DNA from: JAAYWY01 sp050945275
GTDB lineage: Bacteria > Bacillota > DTU030 > DUMP01
Reading direction: 5' to 3'
NCBI GenBank assembly: GCA_050945275.1
Contig: JBMNSQ010000040.1
Location: forward strand, 1-13,636
DNA length: 13,636 nt
A program made the position numbers and the translations under genes. Positions 6,476 to 13,060 of the stretch are shown piece by piece (position 1 is the stretch's first letter; each line of letters begins with the position of its first letter). The notes beneath the pieces are model-generated. The model searched no databases and had not been told where the DNA came from. It saw only the letters and a list, made by a program, of their open reading frames with translations.

Positions 6476-6491
6476 CCTCCTTCAAAGGAGG
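6476..6491 (-). promoter_or_regulatory. Self-complementary ribosome binding site of rplQ
   Basis: CCTCCTT (6476-6482) and AAGGAGG (6485-6491) are perfect complements separated by two bases. On the minus RNA the Shine-Dalgarno AAGGAGG is therefore the 3' arm of a hairpin, realistically 6 bp with a 4-nt loop. It could hold the rplQ site closed until ribosomes leaving rpoA disturb it. A weaker GGCAG/CTGCC pairing is possible further upstream in the same spacer. Confidence 0.4.
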
Positions 6492-6544
6492 CCCCAGGCT
6501 TGGCAGCAGGGATGTGCCTTACTGCCTTATGCCCGAGCCCCGTG

Positions 6545-7492
6545 TTACTCGTCTTTGGGACGCAAGCTTAGCCCCAGGGAGGCCAGCTTGTTTGTGACTT
6601 CCTCCAGAGACTTGCGTCCAAGATTGCGTACTTTCATCATATCTTCTTCAGTTTTTTGCACCAACTGCTCCACCGTATTGATTCCCGCCCGTTTGAGACA
6701 ATTATAGGAGCGCACGGATAGATCCAACTCTTCAATGGTCATATCCAGCACACTGGCTTCTTCTTCCTCTTCGCGCTCCACCATAATCTCCATATCCTTG
6801 CCTGTTTCTGTTAGATCAGTAAACAGCGCTAAGTGTTCGGTTAAAATACGCGCGGCTAAACTCACGGCTTCATCAGGACAGATGGTCCCGTCAGTCCACA
6901 CCTCAAGCGTCAGCTTGTCGTAGTCGGTTCGCTGCCCTACCCGTGTATCCTCCACCTGGAAGTTCACTTTTCGCACCGGCGAAAAAATAGAGTCTACAGG
7001 AATAAGGCCAATTGGATCATCGGGGTTTTTGTTACGATCAGCCGACCGATACCCTCGTCCCTTATCAACAATAATTTCCATGACAAGCTCGGCGTTGTCG
7101 TCCAAGGTGGCGATGTGTTGATCCGGATTTAAAATCTCAACATCCGCATCGGTTATTATATCACTGGCCTTAACCTCGGTGCCTGCTTTAGCTTCAAGAC
7201 GCATCACCTTAGGCCCATCACTGTGCAGCTTTAGGGACAGCTCCTTCAGATTGAGGAGAATTTCCGGTACATCTTCCACCACATTAGGAATGGTAGATAG
7301 CTCATGCAAAACACCTTGGATCTTAACCGAGGTTACAGCGGCTCCAGGAATAGACGATAATAGGACACGTCTCAGAGAATTACCTACGGTGGTTCCGTAA
7401 CCTCGCTCTAGAGGCTCCACCACAAACCGACCGTAAATATCATCATCACTAAGCTCCGCAATTTCAATGCTCGGCTTTTCGATTTCAATCAT
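6545..7492 (-). CDS. rpoA: DNA-directed RNA polymerase subunit alpha
   Basis: The 315-residue product has both alpha domains. The N-terminal assembly domain (about 1-232) shows RFVVEPLERGYGTTVGNSLRRVLLSSIPG. An acidic linker follows (about 236-247, with five consecutive Glu). The C-terminal DNA- and activator-binding domain (about 250-315) shows ELDLSVRSYNCLKRAGI, whose Arg 261 corresponds to E. coli Arg 265, and NLGRKSLEEV. The dimer scaffolds RNA polymerase assembly. AAGGAGGG lies 9 nt before the ATG. Gene order rpsM-rpsK-rpsD-rpoA-rplQ is the standard alpha operon. The spacer before rpoA carries a long inverted repeat reaching into the start codon, suggesting translational control. Confidence 0.98.
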   Translation of the reverse strand: MIEIEKPSIEIAELSDDDIYGRFVVEPLERGYGTTVGNSLRRVLLSSIPGAAVTSVKIQGVLHELSTIPNVVEDVPEILLNLKELSLKLHSDGPKVMRLEAKAGTEVKASDIITDADVEILNPDQHIATLDDNAELVMEIIVDKGRGYRSADRNKNPDDPIGLIPVDSIFSPVRKVNFQVEDTRVGQRTDYDKLTLEVWTDGTICPDEAVSLAARILTEHLALFTDLTETGKDMEIMVEREEEEEASVLDMTIEELDLSVRSYNCLKRAGINTVEQLVQKTEEDMMKVRNLGRKSLEEVTNKLASLGLSLRPKDE

Positions 7493-7552
7493 GAACCTTA
7501 ACCCTCCTTAAAAATGAATATTCTAGAGCGAGGGCAGACAACCAAGGTTCAT
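7491..7552 (-). promoter_or_regulatory. Inverted repeat enclosing the rpsD-rpoA spacer and the rpoA start site
   Basis: ATGAACCTT (7491-7499) and AAGGTTCAT (7544-7552) are perfect 9-bp reverse complements 44 nt apart. One arm takes in the last base of the rpsD stop codon; the other ends on the first two bases of the rpoA ATG. Inside, CCCTC (7502-7506) and GAGGG (7530-7534) can pair, covering part of the rpoA Shine-Dalgarno AAGGAGGG; alternatively the outer stem can extend by several G-U pairs. The result would be an mRNA hairpin hiding both the rpoA ribosome binding site and its start codon. The repeat is seen directly; the regulatory role is inferred. Confidence 0.55.
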
Positions 7553-8178
7553 TACTTAGAATACAGCTCAACAATGAGGTGTTCCTGCACTGGCACGTCG
7601 ATCTCCTCGCGTTCAGGAAGTCTAACTACTGTACCCTTTAGTTCGGACGGAACCGACTCTATCCACTCGGGTACAGTGCGAGCGCCGGCTATCTCAGCTA
7701 GCTCCTGAAATAGCGGCAGCGAGCGGCTACCTTCTCTTACACTGACAGTCTGGCCGGGGCGTAGCCTAAAAGAAGGAATACTGACTTTACGGCCATTAAC
7801 CGCAAAATGACCATGCCTAACCAGTTGCCGGGCCTCAGCCCTGGAACGTGCAAATCCTAGCCGGTAAACAACATTATCCAGGCGGGTCTCTAGTAAAACC
7901 AGTAAAGTTTCGCCGGTGACTCCTTTGGCGCGACTGGCAATGTCGTAGTAGCGGCTAAACTGCCGTTCCAGTATACCGTAAATTCGCCGTGCTTTCTGCT
8001 TCTCGCGTAGCTGAATGCCGTACTCTGATACTTTCTTACGACGCTGACCATGTTGTCCCGGAGCATATCCGCGCCGATCAATGGCGCATTTACCGGTATA
8101 GCAACGGTCACCTTTTAAAAACAGCTTCATACCCTCGCGACGGCATAGCCGGCAGACAGCACCTGTATACCTTGCCAT
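7552..8178 (-). CDS. rpsD: 30S ribosomal protein S4 (zinc-binding, four-cysteine form)
   Basis: The 208-residue product starts MARYTGAVCRLCRREG and carries Cys 9, 12, 26 and 31, the zinc-binding arrangement known from the Thermus S4. Then come the GYAPGQHGQRR segment and the S4 RNA-binding domain (LDNVVYRLGFARSRAEARQLVRHGHFAVNG, about 92-121). S4 nucleates 16S rRNA folding. The start is set at the ATG at 8176-8178 by the family N-terminus, with AAGGTG just upstream and GGAGGTG further away; the open frame extends 19 codons further without family resemblance. Its place between rpsK and rpoA matches most Clostridia and E. coli but not Bacillus. In E. coli S4 autoregulates this operon; whether it does here is unknown. 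Confidence 0.97.
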   Translation of the reverse strand: MARYTGAVCRLCRREGMKLFLKGDRCYTGKCAIDRRGYAPGQHGQRRKKVSEYGIQLREKQKARRIYGILERQFSRYYDIASRAKGVTGETLLVLLETRLDNVVYRLGFARSRAEARQLVRHGHFAVNGRKVSIPSFRLRPGQTVSVREGSRSLPLFQELAEIAGARTVPEWIESVPSELKGTVVRLPEREEIDVPVQEHLIVELYSK

Positions 8179-8200
8179 TTTACACCTTACACCTCCAATC

Positions 8201-8593
8201 TTACACCCGACGCCGTTTCGGCGGCCGGCAACCATTATGAGGAATCGGGGTCACGTCTTTGATCAAACTTACCTCTAGACCGGCAGCCTGAAGTGCACGG
8301 ATAGCAGCCTCACGGCCGGCCCCAGGGCCTTTAACCGTTACTTCGATTTCTCGCATGCCGTGCTCCATGGCAATTTTAGCCGCTTTCTCCGCTGCCATCT
8401 GTGCAGCAAAGGGGGTGCTTTTTCTGGACCCCTTAAAGCCTTGACCACCGGAACTAGCCCAACAAATGGCGTTACCGCCTAAGTCGGTAATGGTAATAAT
8501 AGTATTGTTAAACGTAGAGTGGATGTGGGCCATTCCGCGATCTACGTTCTTTCTTTCCCGACGCCTTACGCGTCCTTGTGGGCGTCTGGCCAT
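8201..8593 (-). CDS. rpsK: 30S ribosomal protein S11
   Basis: The 130-residue product carries the S11 hallmarks: AHIHSTFNNTIITITD, the GNAICWASSGGQGFKGSRKSTPFAAQ block, VKGPGAGREAAIRALQ, and the C-terminal VTPIPHNGCRPPKRRRV. S11 lies in the 30S platform and helps form the mRNA exit channel. The ATG has AAGGAGGG 9 nt upstream. The gap to rpsM is 21 nt and to rpsD 22 nt, so these genes share a transcript. Length and both ends are normal. Confidence 0.98.
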   Translation of the reverse strand: MARRPQGRVRRRERKNVDRGMAHIHSTFNNTIITITDLGGNAICWASSGGQGFKGSRKSTPFAAQMAAEKAAKIAMEHGMREIEVTVKGPGAGREAAIRALQAAGLEVSLIKDVTPIPHNGCRPPKRRRV

Positions 8594-8614
8594 AATCGGT
8601 ATCCCTCCTTACCA

Positions 8615-8983
8615 CTATCTTCTACGGATGCCCACAGTCTTTTTCGGTCCTTTTCTACCGCGAGCATTAGTTCGAGTTCGCTGGCCTCTTACCGGCAAGC
8701 TGCGGCGATGACGCAAACCACGGTAAGATCCAATCTCTATCAGGCGCTTAATATTAAGGGCTACTTCTCGTCTTAGATCGCCCTCAACCTTATAATTTTT
8801 GTCGATCTCTTCCCTGAGCCGCGATGCCTCTTCTTCTGTTAAGTCTCTCACGCGGGTACTGGGATCAATATTAGTCTTAGCCACAATTTGCTGCGCCGAA
8901 TTGGCACCGATCCCATAAATATAGGTTAAGGCTACTTCTATTCGCTTATCCCGTGGCAAATCCACCCCGGCAATACGCGCCAT
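8615..8983 (-). CDS. rpsM: 30S ribosomal protein S13
   Basis: The 122-residue product begins MARIAGVDLPRDKRIEVALTYIYGIG and contains the SYRGLRHRRSLPVRGQRTRTNARGRKG block and a basic C-terminal tail, as expected for S13. S13 sits in the 30S head and contacts tRNA and the intersubunit bridge. AAGGAGGTG precedes the ATG by 6 nt. That site is part of a 12-bp palindrome (CTCCTTAAGGAG, 8993-9004) that could form a small stem. It is the first gene of the classic alpha-operon block, 25 nt after rpmJ. Confidence 0.98.
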   Translation of the reverse strand: MARIAGVDLPRDKRIEVALTYIYGIGANSAQQIVAKTNIDPSTRVRDLTEEEASRLREEIDKNYKVEGDLRREVALNIKRLIEIGSYRGLRHRRSLPVRGQRTRTNARGRKGPKKTVGIRRR

Positions 8984-9008
8984 AAATTACACCTCCTTAA
9001 GGAGCGCC

Positions 9009-9122
9009 CTACCCTTGGCGCTGCTTATGCTTGGGATTCTCACAAATCACCATTACGCGTCCTTTGCGCTTAATAACTTTACATTTTTCACAGATTGGTT
9101 TCACAGAAGGTCGTACTTTCAA
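9009..9122 (-). CDS. rpmJ: 50S ribosomal protein L36 (zinc-binding form), TTG start
   Basis: This 37-residue protein is read as MKVRPSVKPICEKCKV, then IKRKGRVMVICENPKHKQRQG. It keeps the L36 zinc ligands Cys 11, Cys 14, Cys 27 and His 32. The start is TTG (9120-9122), preceded by GGAGGGTG at a good distance; no ATG lies in frame before the conserved N-terminus. L36 is a late-assembling 50S protein. It falls between infA and rpsM, its standard position in Bacillota. The cysteine-containing form implies zinc is needed, and many genomes also hold a zinc-free paralog elsewhere. Confidence 0.95.
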   Translation of the reverse strand: MKVRPSVKPICEKCKVIKRKGRVMVICENPKHKQRQG

Positions 9123-9180
9123 TTGTTATTCACCCTCCTTGCCCAGGCCCTGGTAGAACCCGGCAGCGTGGCTGTGCGCT

Positions 9181-9405
9181 CTATTTATATCGGTACGTAA
9201 TCCTCCCTCGGCTAAGGTCGTACAGCGACAGCTGCATCCGTACACGATCGCCGGGAAGGATGCGAATAAAGTTCATTCTTATTTTACCAGAAACATGAGC
9301 CAATACTTGGTGCCCATTTTCCAGTTCAACACGAAACATAGCATTTGGAAGCGGTTCAACGACAATGCCGTCTACTTCCATACTGTCCGTCTTATCTCTG
9401 GCCAT
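9181..9405 (-). CDS. infA: Translation initiation factor IF-1
   Basis: The 74-residue product is a single OB-fold matching IF-1: VVEPLPNAMFRVELENGHQVLAHVSGKIRMNFIRILPGDRV, ending DLSRGRITYRYK. It binds the 30S A site during initiation. The ATG (9403-9405) is chosen over a TTG one codon upstream because GGAGGG lies 6 nt before it. The start overlaps the stop of the preceding KOW gene by one base (TGATG), and its ribosome binding site lies inside that gene's last codons. The N-terminus (MARDKTDSMEVDG) is about two residues longer than usual. Confidence 0.97.
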   Translation of the reverse strand: MARDKTDSMEVDGIVVEPLPNAMFRVELENGHQVLAHVSGKIRMNFIRILPGDRVRMQLSLYDLSRGRITYRYK

Positions 9406-9698
9406 CAATCGCCCTCCTTCCGCGACAGATCATTGCAGAGTCTATTTAGCGCTGTCCGAATAAGCTCGTCAGTAACGTGTCCACCGTTTGACAGCTGTTG
9501 GTTTACATCAAGCGCTACACGGCCAATGGGCTTTATGTGGGCTACGTTTTTGGCCTTTGGTTTTTTCACCGGACGATAGTGCCCATCCACCACTTGTACC
9601 CGTCGGTCACCCTGGTGGCCTACCACTAAATAATAACGACCACGGTCCCGGCCGGCCTGGGAGCAAATAAGCTGACCTAATCTAATATCCTTTAGCAT
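9405..9698 (-). CDS. KOW-domain RNA-binding protein, L14e-like (YbzG-type)
   Basis: This 97-residue basic protein begins LGQLICSQAGRDRGRYYLVVG (about 7-27), a KOW-type segment as in the archaeal and eukaryotic L14e proteins, then a lysine-rich stretch VKKPKAKN (44-51) and a C-terminal helix with VTDELIRTALNRLC. Small KOW proteins of this sort occupy the map-infA interval in many Bacillota (ybzG in Bacillus subtilis). Their role is unsettled, but RNA or ribosome binding is likely from the domain and the neighbours. GGAGGG sits 6 nt before the ATG, 12 nt after map. The stop overlaps the infA start. At 97 residues it appears somewhat longer than the Bacillus protein. Confidence 0.8.
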   Translation of the reverse strand: MLKDIRLGQLICSQAGRDRGRYYLVVGHQGDRRVQVVDGHYRPVKKPKAKNVAHIKPIGRVALDVNQQLSNGGHVTDELIRTALNRLCNDLSRKEGD

Positions 9699-9710
9699 AA
9701 TGCTCCCTCC

Positions 9711-10457
9711 TTAGATTCGGGTAAGAATCTCAGGCCCGTCAGCGGTAATGACCACGGTGTGTTCAAAATGAGCCGATAAACTACCATCTGCCGTAACAAC
9801 TGTCCAACCGTCCGGTAGCGACCGCACCTCGTGGGAACCTAAGTTCACCATTGGCTCGATGGCGAGCGCCATGCCCTCCATTAGGCGTGGTCCTCGCCCA
9901 GGTGGGCCAAAGTTGGGTACGAGCGGGTCTTCGTGCATTCGAGCCCCGATACCATGACCCACATAATCCCTAACCACAGCGCAACCTCCGCTCTTAGCGT
10001 GGTTCTCTACTGCATGACCGATATCAGTCAAGCGTCCACCAACCACTGCTTGAGCAATTCCTTTATACAGCGCCTCTTCCGTCACGTGAAGGAGATGCAT
10101 AGCTTCGTCACTCACTTCTCCCACCGCCGCCGTAAAGGCACTATCCCCCACATACCCGTCATAAGTGACGCCAACATCGATACTAATAATATCCCCAGTT
10201 TTTACCTCTCTTAATCCCGGGATACCGTGAACCACCTCGTTATTGATGGAAGTACAGATACTGGCAGGAAAACCCTGGTACCCTTTGAAGGACGGTATGC
10301 CACCACGGCTAGTGATGAAGTCCTCGGCCAAGGCATCGAGTTCACCGGTGGTGATACCCGGTCGGATAGCTTTTTTTAGCTCAGCTACTGCTAAGGCTGT
10401 CAGCCGTCCCGCTCTTCGCATGCACTCGATCTGACTCGGCGATTTGAGGATGATCAT
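9711..10457 (-). CDS. map: Methionine aminopeptidase, type I
   Basis: The 248-residue product has all five metal ligands of the pita-bread fold: Asp 94 (SIDVGV), Asp 105 (VGDSA), His 168 (GHGIG), Glu 201 (AIEPM) and Glu 232 (HFEHT), plus the conserved His 77 (NEVVHGIP). It removes the initiator methionine from new proteins. It lacks the N-terminal zinc/SH3-binding extension, so it is the short type Ia form. The start overlaps the adk stop by four bases (ATGA), with only a weak ribosome binding site, pointing to translational coupling. The adk-map-infA order is standard in Gram-positives. Confidence 0.97.
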   Translation of the reverse strand: MIILKSPSQIECMRRAGRLTALAVAELKKAIRPGITTGELDALAEDFITSRGGIPSFKGYQGFPASICTSINNEVVHGIPGLREVKTGDIISIDVGVTYDGYVGDSAFTAAVGEVSDEAMHLLHVTEEALYKGIAQAVVGGRLTDIGHAVENHAKSGGCAVVRDYVGHGIGARMHEDPLVPNFGPPGRGPRLMEGMALAIEPMVNLGSHEVRSLPDGWTVVTADGSLSAHFEHTVVITADGPEILTRI

Positions 10458-11110
10458 CGTTTACCCGCTCCTAAAATATCTAAGATACGACCAAAAATAT
10501 CATACAAGCTGCCGTTCCCATCAATCCGTCGCAGCACTCCTAGCGTCTCATAAAAAGTGAGCACGGGCTCCGTTTGCCGCCGGTAGATCTGAAGCCTATT
10601 TCGAATTACCTCTTCGGTATCGTCCGGCCGCTGGATAAGCTGACTTTGACAAACGTCACATTTACCCTCTAGCTTGGGTGGCCGGCCGGTTAGATGAAAC
10701 GATGCTCCGCAGTTAGGACAGATCCTGCGCCCAGTAAGGCGTGCAATTAGCACCGCTTCGTCTACTTCTAGATATAGCGCCGCCGTTAACGTCTGTCGTC
10801 CCCACTCACTTAGTAAGTTATCTAACCTTTCGGCTTGATTCTTGTTGCGTGGAAAGCCATCTAAAATAAACCCTCGGGCAACGTCTGGAGACTGCAACTT
10901 TTCTCTTACCAATTCCATTACCAATTCATCCGGAACAAGCTCCCCCCGAGACATGTAAGCATTAGCCTCATCTCCCAGCCGAGTACCATCTGCTATTGCC
11001 CGGCGTAGTAGATCGCCTGTGGCAACTCGTACCAGGGAAAACCGTTCCTCTAACAACTGTCCCTGGGTACCCTTGCCTGCTCCAGGTGCACCGAGCAGCA
11101 CAAGTTGCAT
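10454..11110 (-). CDS. adk: Adenylate kinase (zinc-containing LID)
   Basis: The 218-residue product has the P-loop GAPGAGKGT (7-15), the AMP-binding TGDLLR (31-36), FILDGFPRN (81-89), and a long LID domain (about 127-164) with Cys 131, 134, 151 and 154, a structural zinc site typical of Gram-positive and thermophilic enzymes. It interconverts ATP, ADP and AMP in the cytosol. GGGGGAG precedes the ATG. It follows secY by 38 nt and overlaps map by four bases, the usual spc-operon continuation in Bacillota. Confidence 0.97.
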   Translation of the reverse strand: MQLVLLGAPGAGKGTQGQLLEERFSLVRVATGDLLRRAIADGTRLGDEANAYMSRGELVPDELVMELVREKLQSPDVARGFILDGFPRNKNQAERLDNLLSEWGRQTLTAALYLEVDEAVLIARLTGRRICPNCGASFHLTGRPPKLEGKCDVCQSQLIQRPDDTEEVIRNRLQIYRRQTEPVLTFYETLGVLRRIDGNGSLYDIFGRILDILGAGKR

Positions 11111-11148
11111 ATCCTCTCCCCCTTAGGCTGGCCGCTCCTTATCCCCTA

Positions 11149-12408
11149 TTACTTTTTCAAAAATCCTTCGTAGTGCCGCATGAGCATGTGCGCTTCTATC
11201 TGTTTCATTGTCTCTAGCGCCACACCCACCACTATGAGCACCCCGGTACCGCCAAAGGATAGGCCCTCTACTCCGGTAAGCCTACCCATAAACATAGGCA
11301 AAACTGCAACTAGGGCGATGAATAAAGCTCCTACCACTGTGATGCGGTAAAGTACCCGGCTAATATAGTCTGAAGTCGGACGGCCCGGACGGATACCAGG
11401 AATGAATCCACCATGCTTCTGCATGTTCTTAGAGACTTCCACCGGATTAAACGTGATGGCCGTATAAAAGAAAGTGAAAAATACGGCTAAGCTAAAATAT
11501 AATACGGTATAAAGCGGTGCACCAACCTGAAGTACTCTAGCCACGGCCTGTGCCCACGGATGACGCACAAACTGAGCCACCGTGCCTGGGAAAAGAAGTA
11601 CTGAGCTGGCGAAAATAATGGGAATTACACCGGCTTGGTTTACCTTTAGCGGTATATGAGTGCTTTGGCCGCCATAAACACGTCGCCCCACTACCCGCTT
11701 AGCATATTGCACGCTAATACGGCGTTCGCCTTCTTGGACATAAATTACAGCTACTACTATTGCCAAGGATACCATCAAAAGCAGGACAACGTTAATGACG
11801 CCGATAGCACCTACTTTAAGATAACTAACTATCTGTCCCAGTCCCACCGGCAACCGTGACACAATACCGGCAAAGATAATAAGAGAAATACCGTTGCCAA
11901 TACCCTTATCGGTAATCTCCTCGCCTAGCCACATAAGAAAAGCCGTACCGGTCGCTAGTGCTAATACTATCACGGTGTATGTGGTCCAATTCGGGGTAAT
12001 AACAGCGCTCCTCATCCAAGCTACCATACCGATCGCTTGGATAAGAGCCAAGATAACAGTACCATACCGCGTGTACTGCGCCAGTTTCTTGCGACCTTCT
12101 TCGCCTTCTTTAGCCAGCTCTTCCCATCTAGGAATAACAATGGTTAGAAGTTGAGTTACGATGGATGCTGTAATGTATGGCGTTACACTCAGGGCGAATA
12201 GAGACACCCGTTTTAAGGCGCCGCCGGAGAATAAGTCCAAGAAACCCAGCAAATTGCCCTGGTCAAAAACATCCTGCAGTACCCGCGGGTCAATGCCGGG
12301 AACCGGTACATGGCTTCCGATCCTGAACACCAAGAACATAAGGAAAGTAAAGGTAATCCGCCGCCTGAGGTCGGGTATCTTCCAGGCATTCCTGAGTGCT
12401 TCTAGCAC
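11149..12408 (-). CDS. secY: Preprotein translocase subunit SecY
   Basis: The 419-residue protein has ten predicted membrane helices. Visible landmarks are VFRIGSHVPVPGID (27-40), the plug and TM2 region from FLDLFSGGALKR to SVTPYI (57-79), GIGNGISLIIFAGI (169-182), a charged cytosolic loop (EGERRISVQYAKR, 226-238), and the second cytosolic loop with GFIPGIRPGRPT (334-344) that contacts SecA and the ribosome. It ends LMRHYEGFLKK. SecY forms the protein-conducting channel. The GTG start directly abuts the rplO stop (TAG-GTG, no gap), with GAGGTGA inside the last rplO codons, so translation must be closely coupled. Confidence 0.98.
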   Translation of the reverse strand: MLEALRNAWKIPDLRRRITFTFLMFLVFRIGSHVPVPGIDPRVLQDVFDQGNLLGFLDLFSGGALKRVSLFALSVTPYITASIVTQLLTIVIPRWEELAKEGEEGRKKLAQYTRYGTVILALIQAIGMVAWMRSAVITPNWTTYTVIVLALATGTAFLMWLGEEITDKGIGNGISLIIFAGIVSRLPVGLGQIVSYLKVGAIGVINVVLLLMVSLAIVVAVIYVQEGERRISVQYAKRVVGRRVYGGQSTHIPLKVNQAGVIPIIFASSVLLFPGTVAQFVRHPWAQAVARVLQVGAPLYTVLYFSLAVFFTFFYTAITFNPVEVSKNMQKHGGFIPGIRPGRPTSDYISRVLYRITVVGALFIALVAVLPMFMGRLTGVEGLSFGGTGVLIVVGVALETMKQIEAHMLMRHYEGFLKK

Positions 12409-12852
12409 CTAGATCACCTCAGCCTTTCCACCAGCCGCAGCAATTTTCTCAGATGCGGCCTTGCTGAAAGCGTGAGCGCGTATAACAAGAGGTTTGGTCA
12501 AATCTCCGTAAGCCAAAACCTTAACCCTGCCATTTAAGTTCTTTATAATTCCTGCCTTAAGGAGACTCTCCGGTGTAACCTCTGTATCAGCGTTAAAACG
12601 CTCTTGCAACGTACTTAGGTTAACTACCTGATATTCTACACGGAACGGATTATAAAAACCACGCTTAGGAAGGCGCAAATGCAGTGGCTTCTGGCCACCC
12701 TCAAAACCAGGCGCCTTTGTCCCGCCAGAACGAGCCTTTTGTCCTTTGTGGCCTCGCCCAGACGTCTTTCCTAATCCCGAACCGATGCCGCGCCCTACAC
12801 GCCTCCTGTCACGTTTAGAACCTGGTGCGGGGGACAGTGTAGACAAATCCAT
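12409..12852 (-). CDS. rplO: 50S ribosomal protein L15
   Basis: The 147-residue product opens MDLSTLSPAPGSKRDRRRVGRG and has the Gly/Arg-rich SGLGKTSGRGHKGQKARSGG segment, GFEGGQKPLHLRLPKRGF, and a C-terminal domain with VKVLAYGDLTKPLVIRAHAFSKAA. L15 is a late-assembly 50S protein whose extended N-terminus threads through 23S rRNA. GAGGAGGTG lies 5 nt before the ATG. It lies 16 nt after rpmD and immediately before secY. Confidence 0.98.
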   Translation of the reverse strand: MDLSTLSPAPGSKRDRRRVGRGIGSGLGKTSGRGHKGQKARSGGTKAPGFEGGQKPLHLRLPKRGFYNPFRVEYQVVNLSTLQERFNADTEVTPESLLKAGIIKNLNGRVKVLAYGDLTKPLVIRAHAFSKAASEKIAAAGGKAEVI

Positions 12853-12868
12853 GGCTGCACCTCCTCGC

Positions 12869-13048
12869 CTACACGTTTTCTGTTTGAATTAAATGCTGAA
12901 CCTTGTTAATCATTCCCTGTATGGCCGGTGTTAGCTCATGGACCACACTCTGGTGGAGCCGGCGTAAACCGAGAGCCTTTACCGTCGCCCGTTGATCGGC
13001 CGGACGGCCGATAGGACTTCGCACCAGGGAAATCTTGACCTTGGCCAT
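12869..13048 (-). CDS. rpmD: 50S ribosomal protein L30
   Basis: A 59-residue protein beginning MAKVKISLVRSPIGRPADQR and continuing ATVKALGLRRLHQSVVH, the L30 pattern. The typical residues are the VRSPIG strand and the LGLRRL helix. The ATG has AAGGAGGT 6 nt upstream, and that site overlaps the rpsE stop codon. Its position between rpsE and rplO matches the spc operon. The length is normal for the bacterial short form. Confidence 0.96.
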   Translation of the reverse strand: MAKVKISLVRSPIGRPADQRATVKALGLRRLHQSVVHELTPAIQGMINKVQHLIQTENV

Positions 13049-13060
13049 CTTACTACCTCC

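Noticed and set aside
7890..8111. 73-codon open frame on the minus strand
   Set aside because: It lies inside rpsD in another frame, and rpsD is conserved across this region.
8599..8614. GGTA/TACC arms flanking the rpsK ribosome binding site
   Set aside because: Only 4 bp, and the binding site lies in the loop, so no clear effect is expected.
9123..9180. Small hairpins (CAGC/GCTG, CCAG/CTGG) in the infA-rpmJ spacer
   Set aside because: Stems are 4 bp and no U-tract follows; not distinguishable from chance in a GC-rich spacer.
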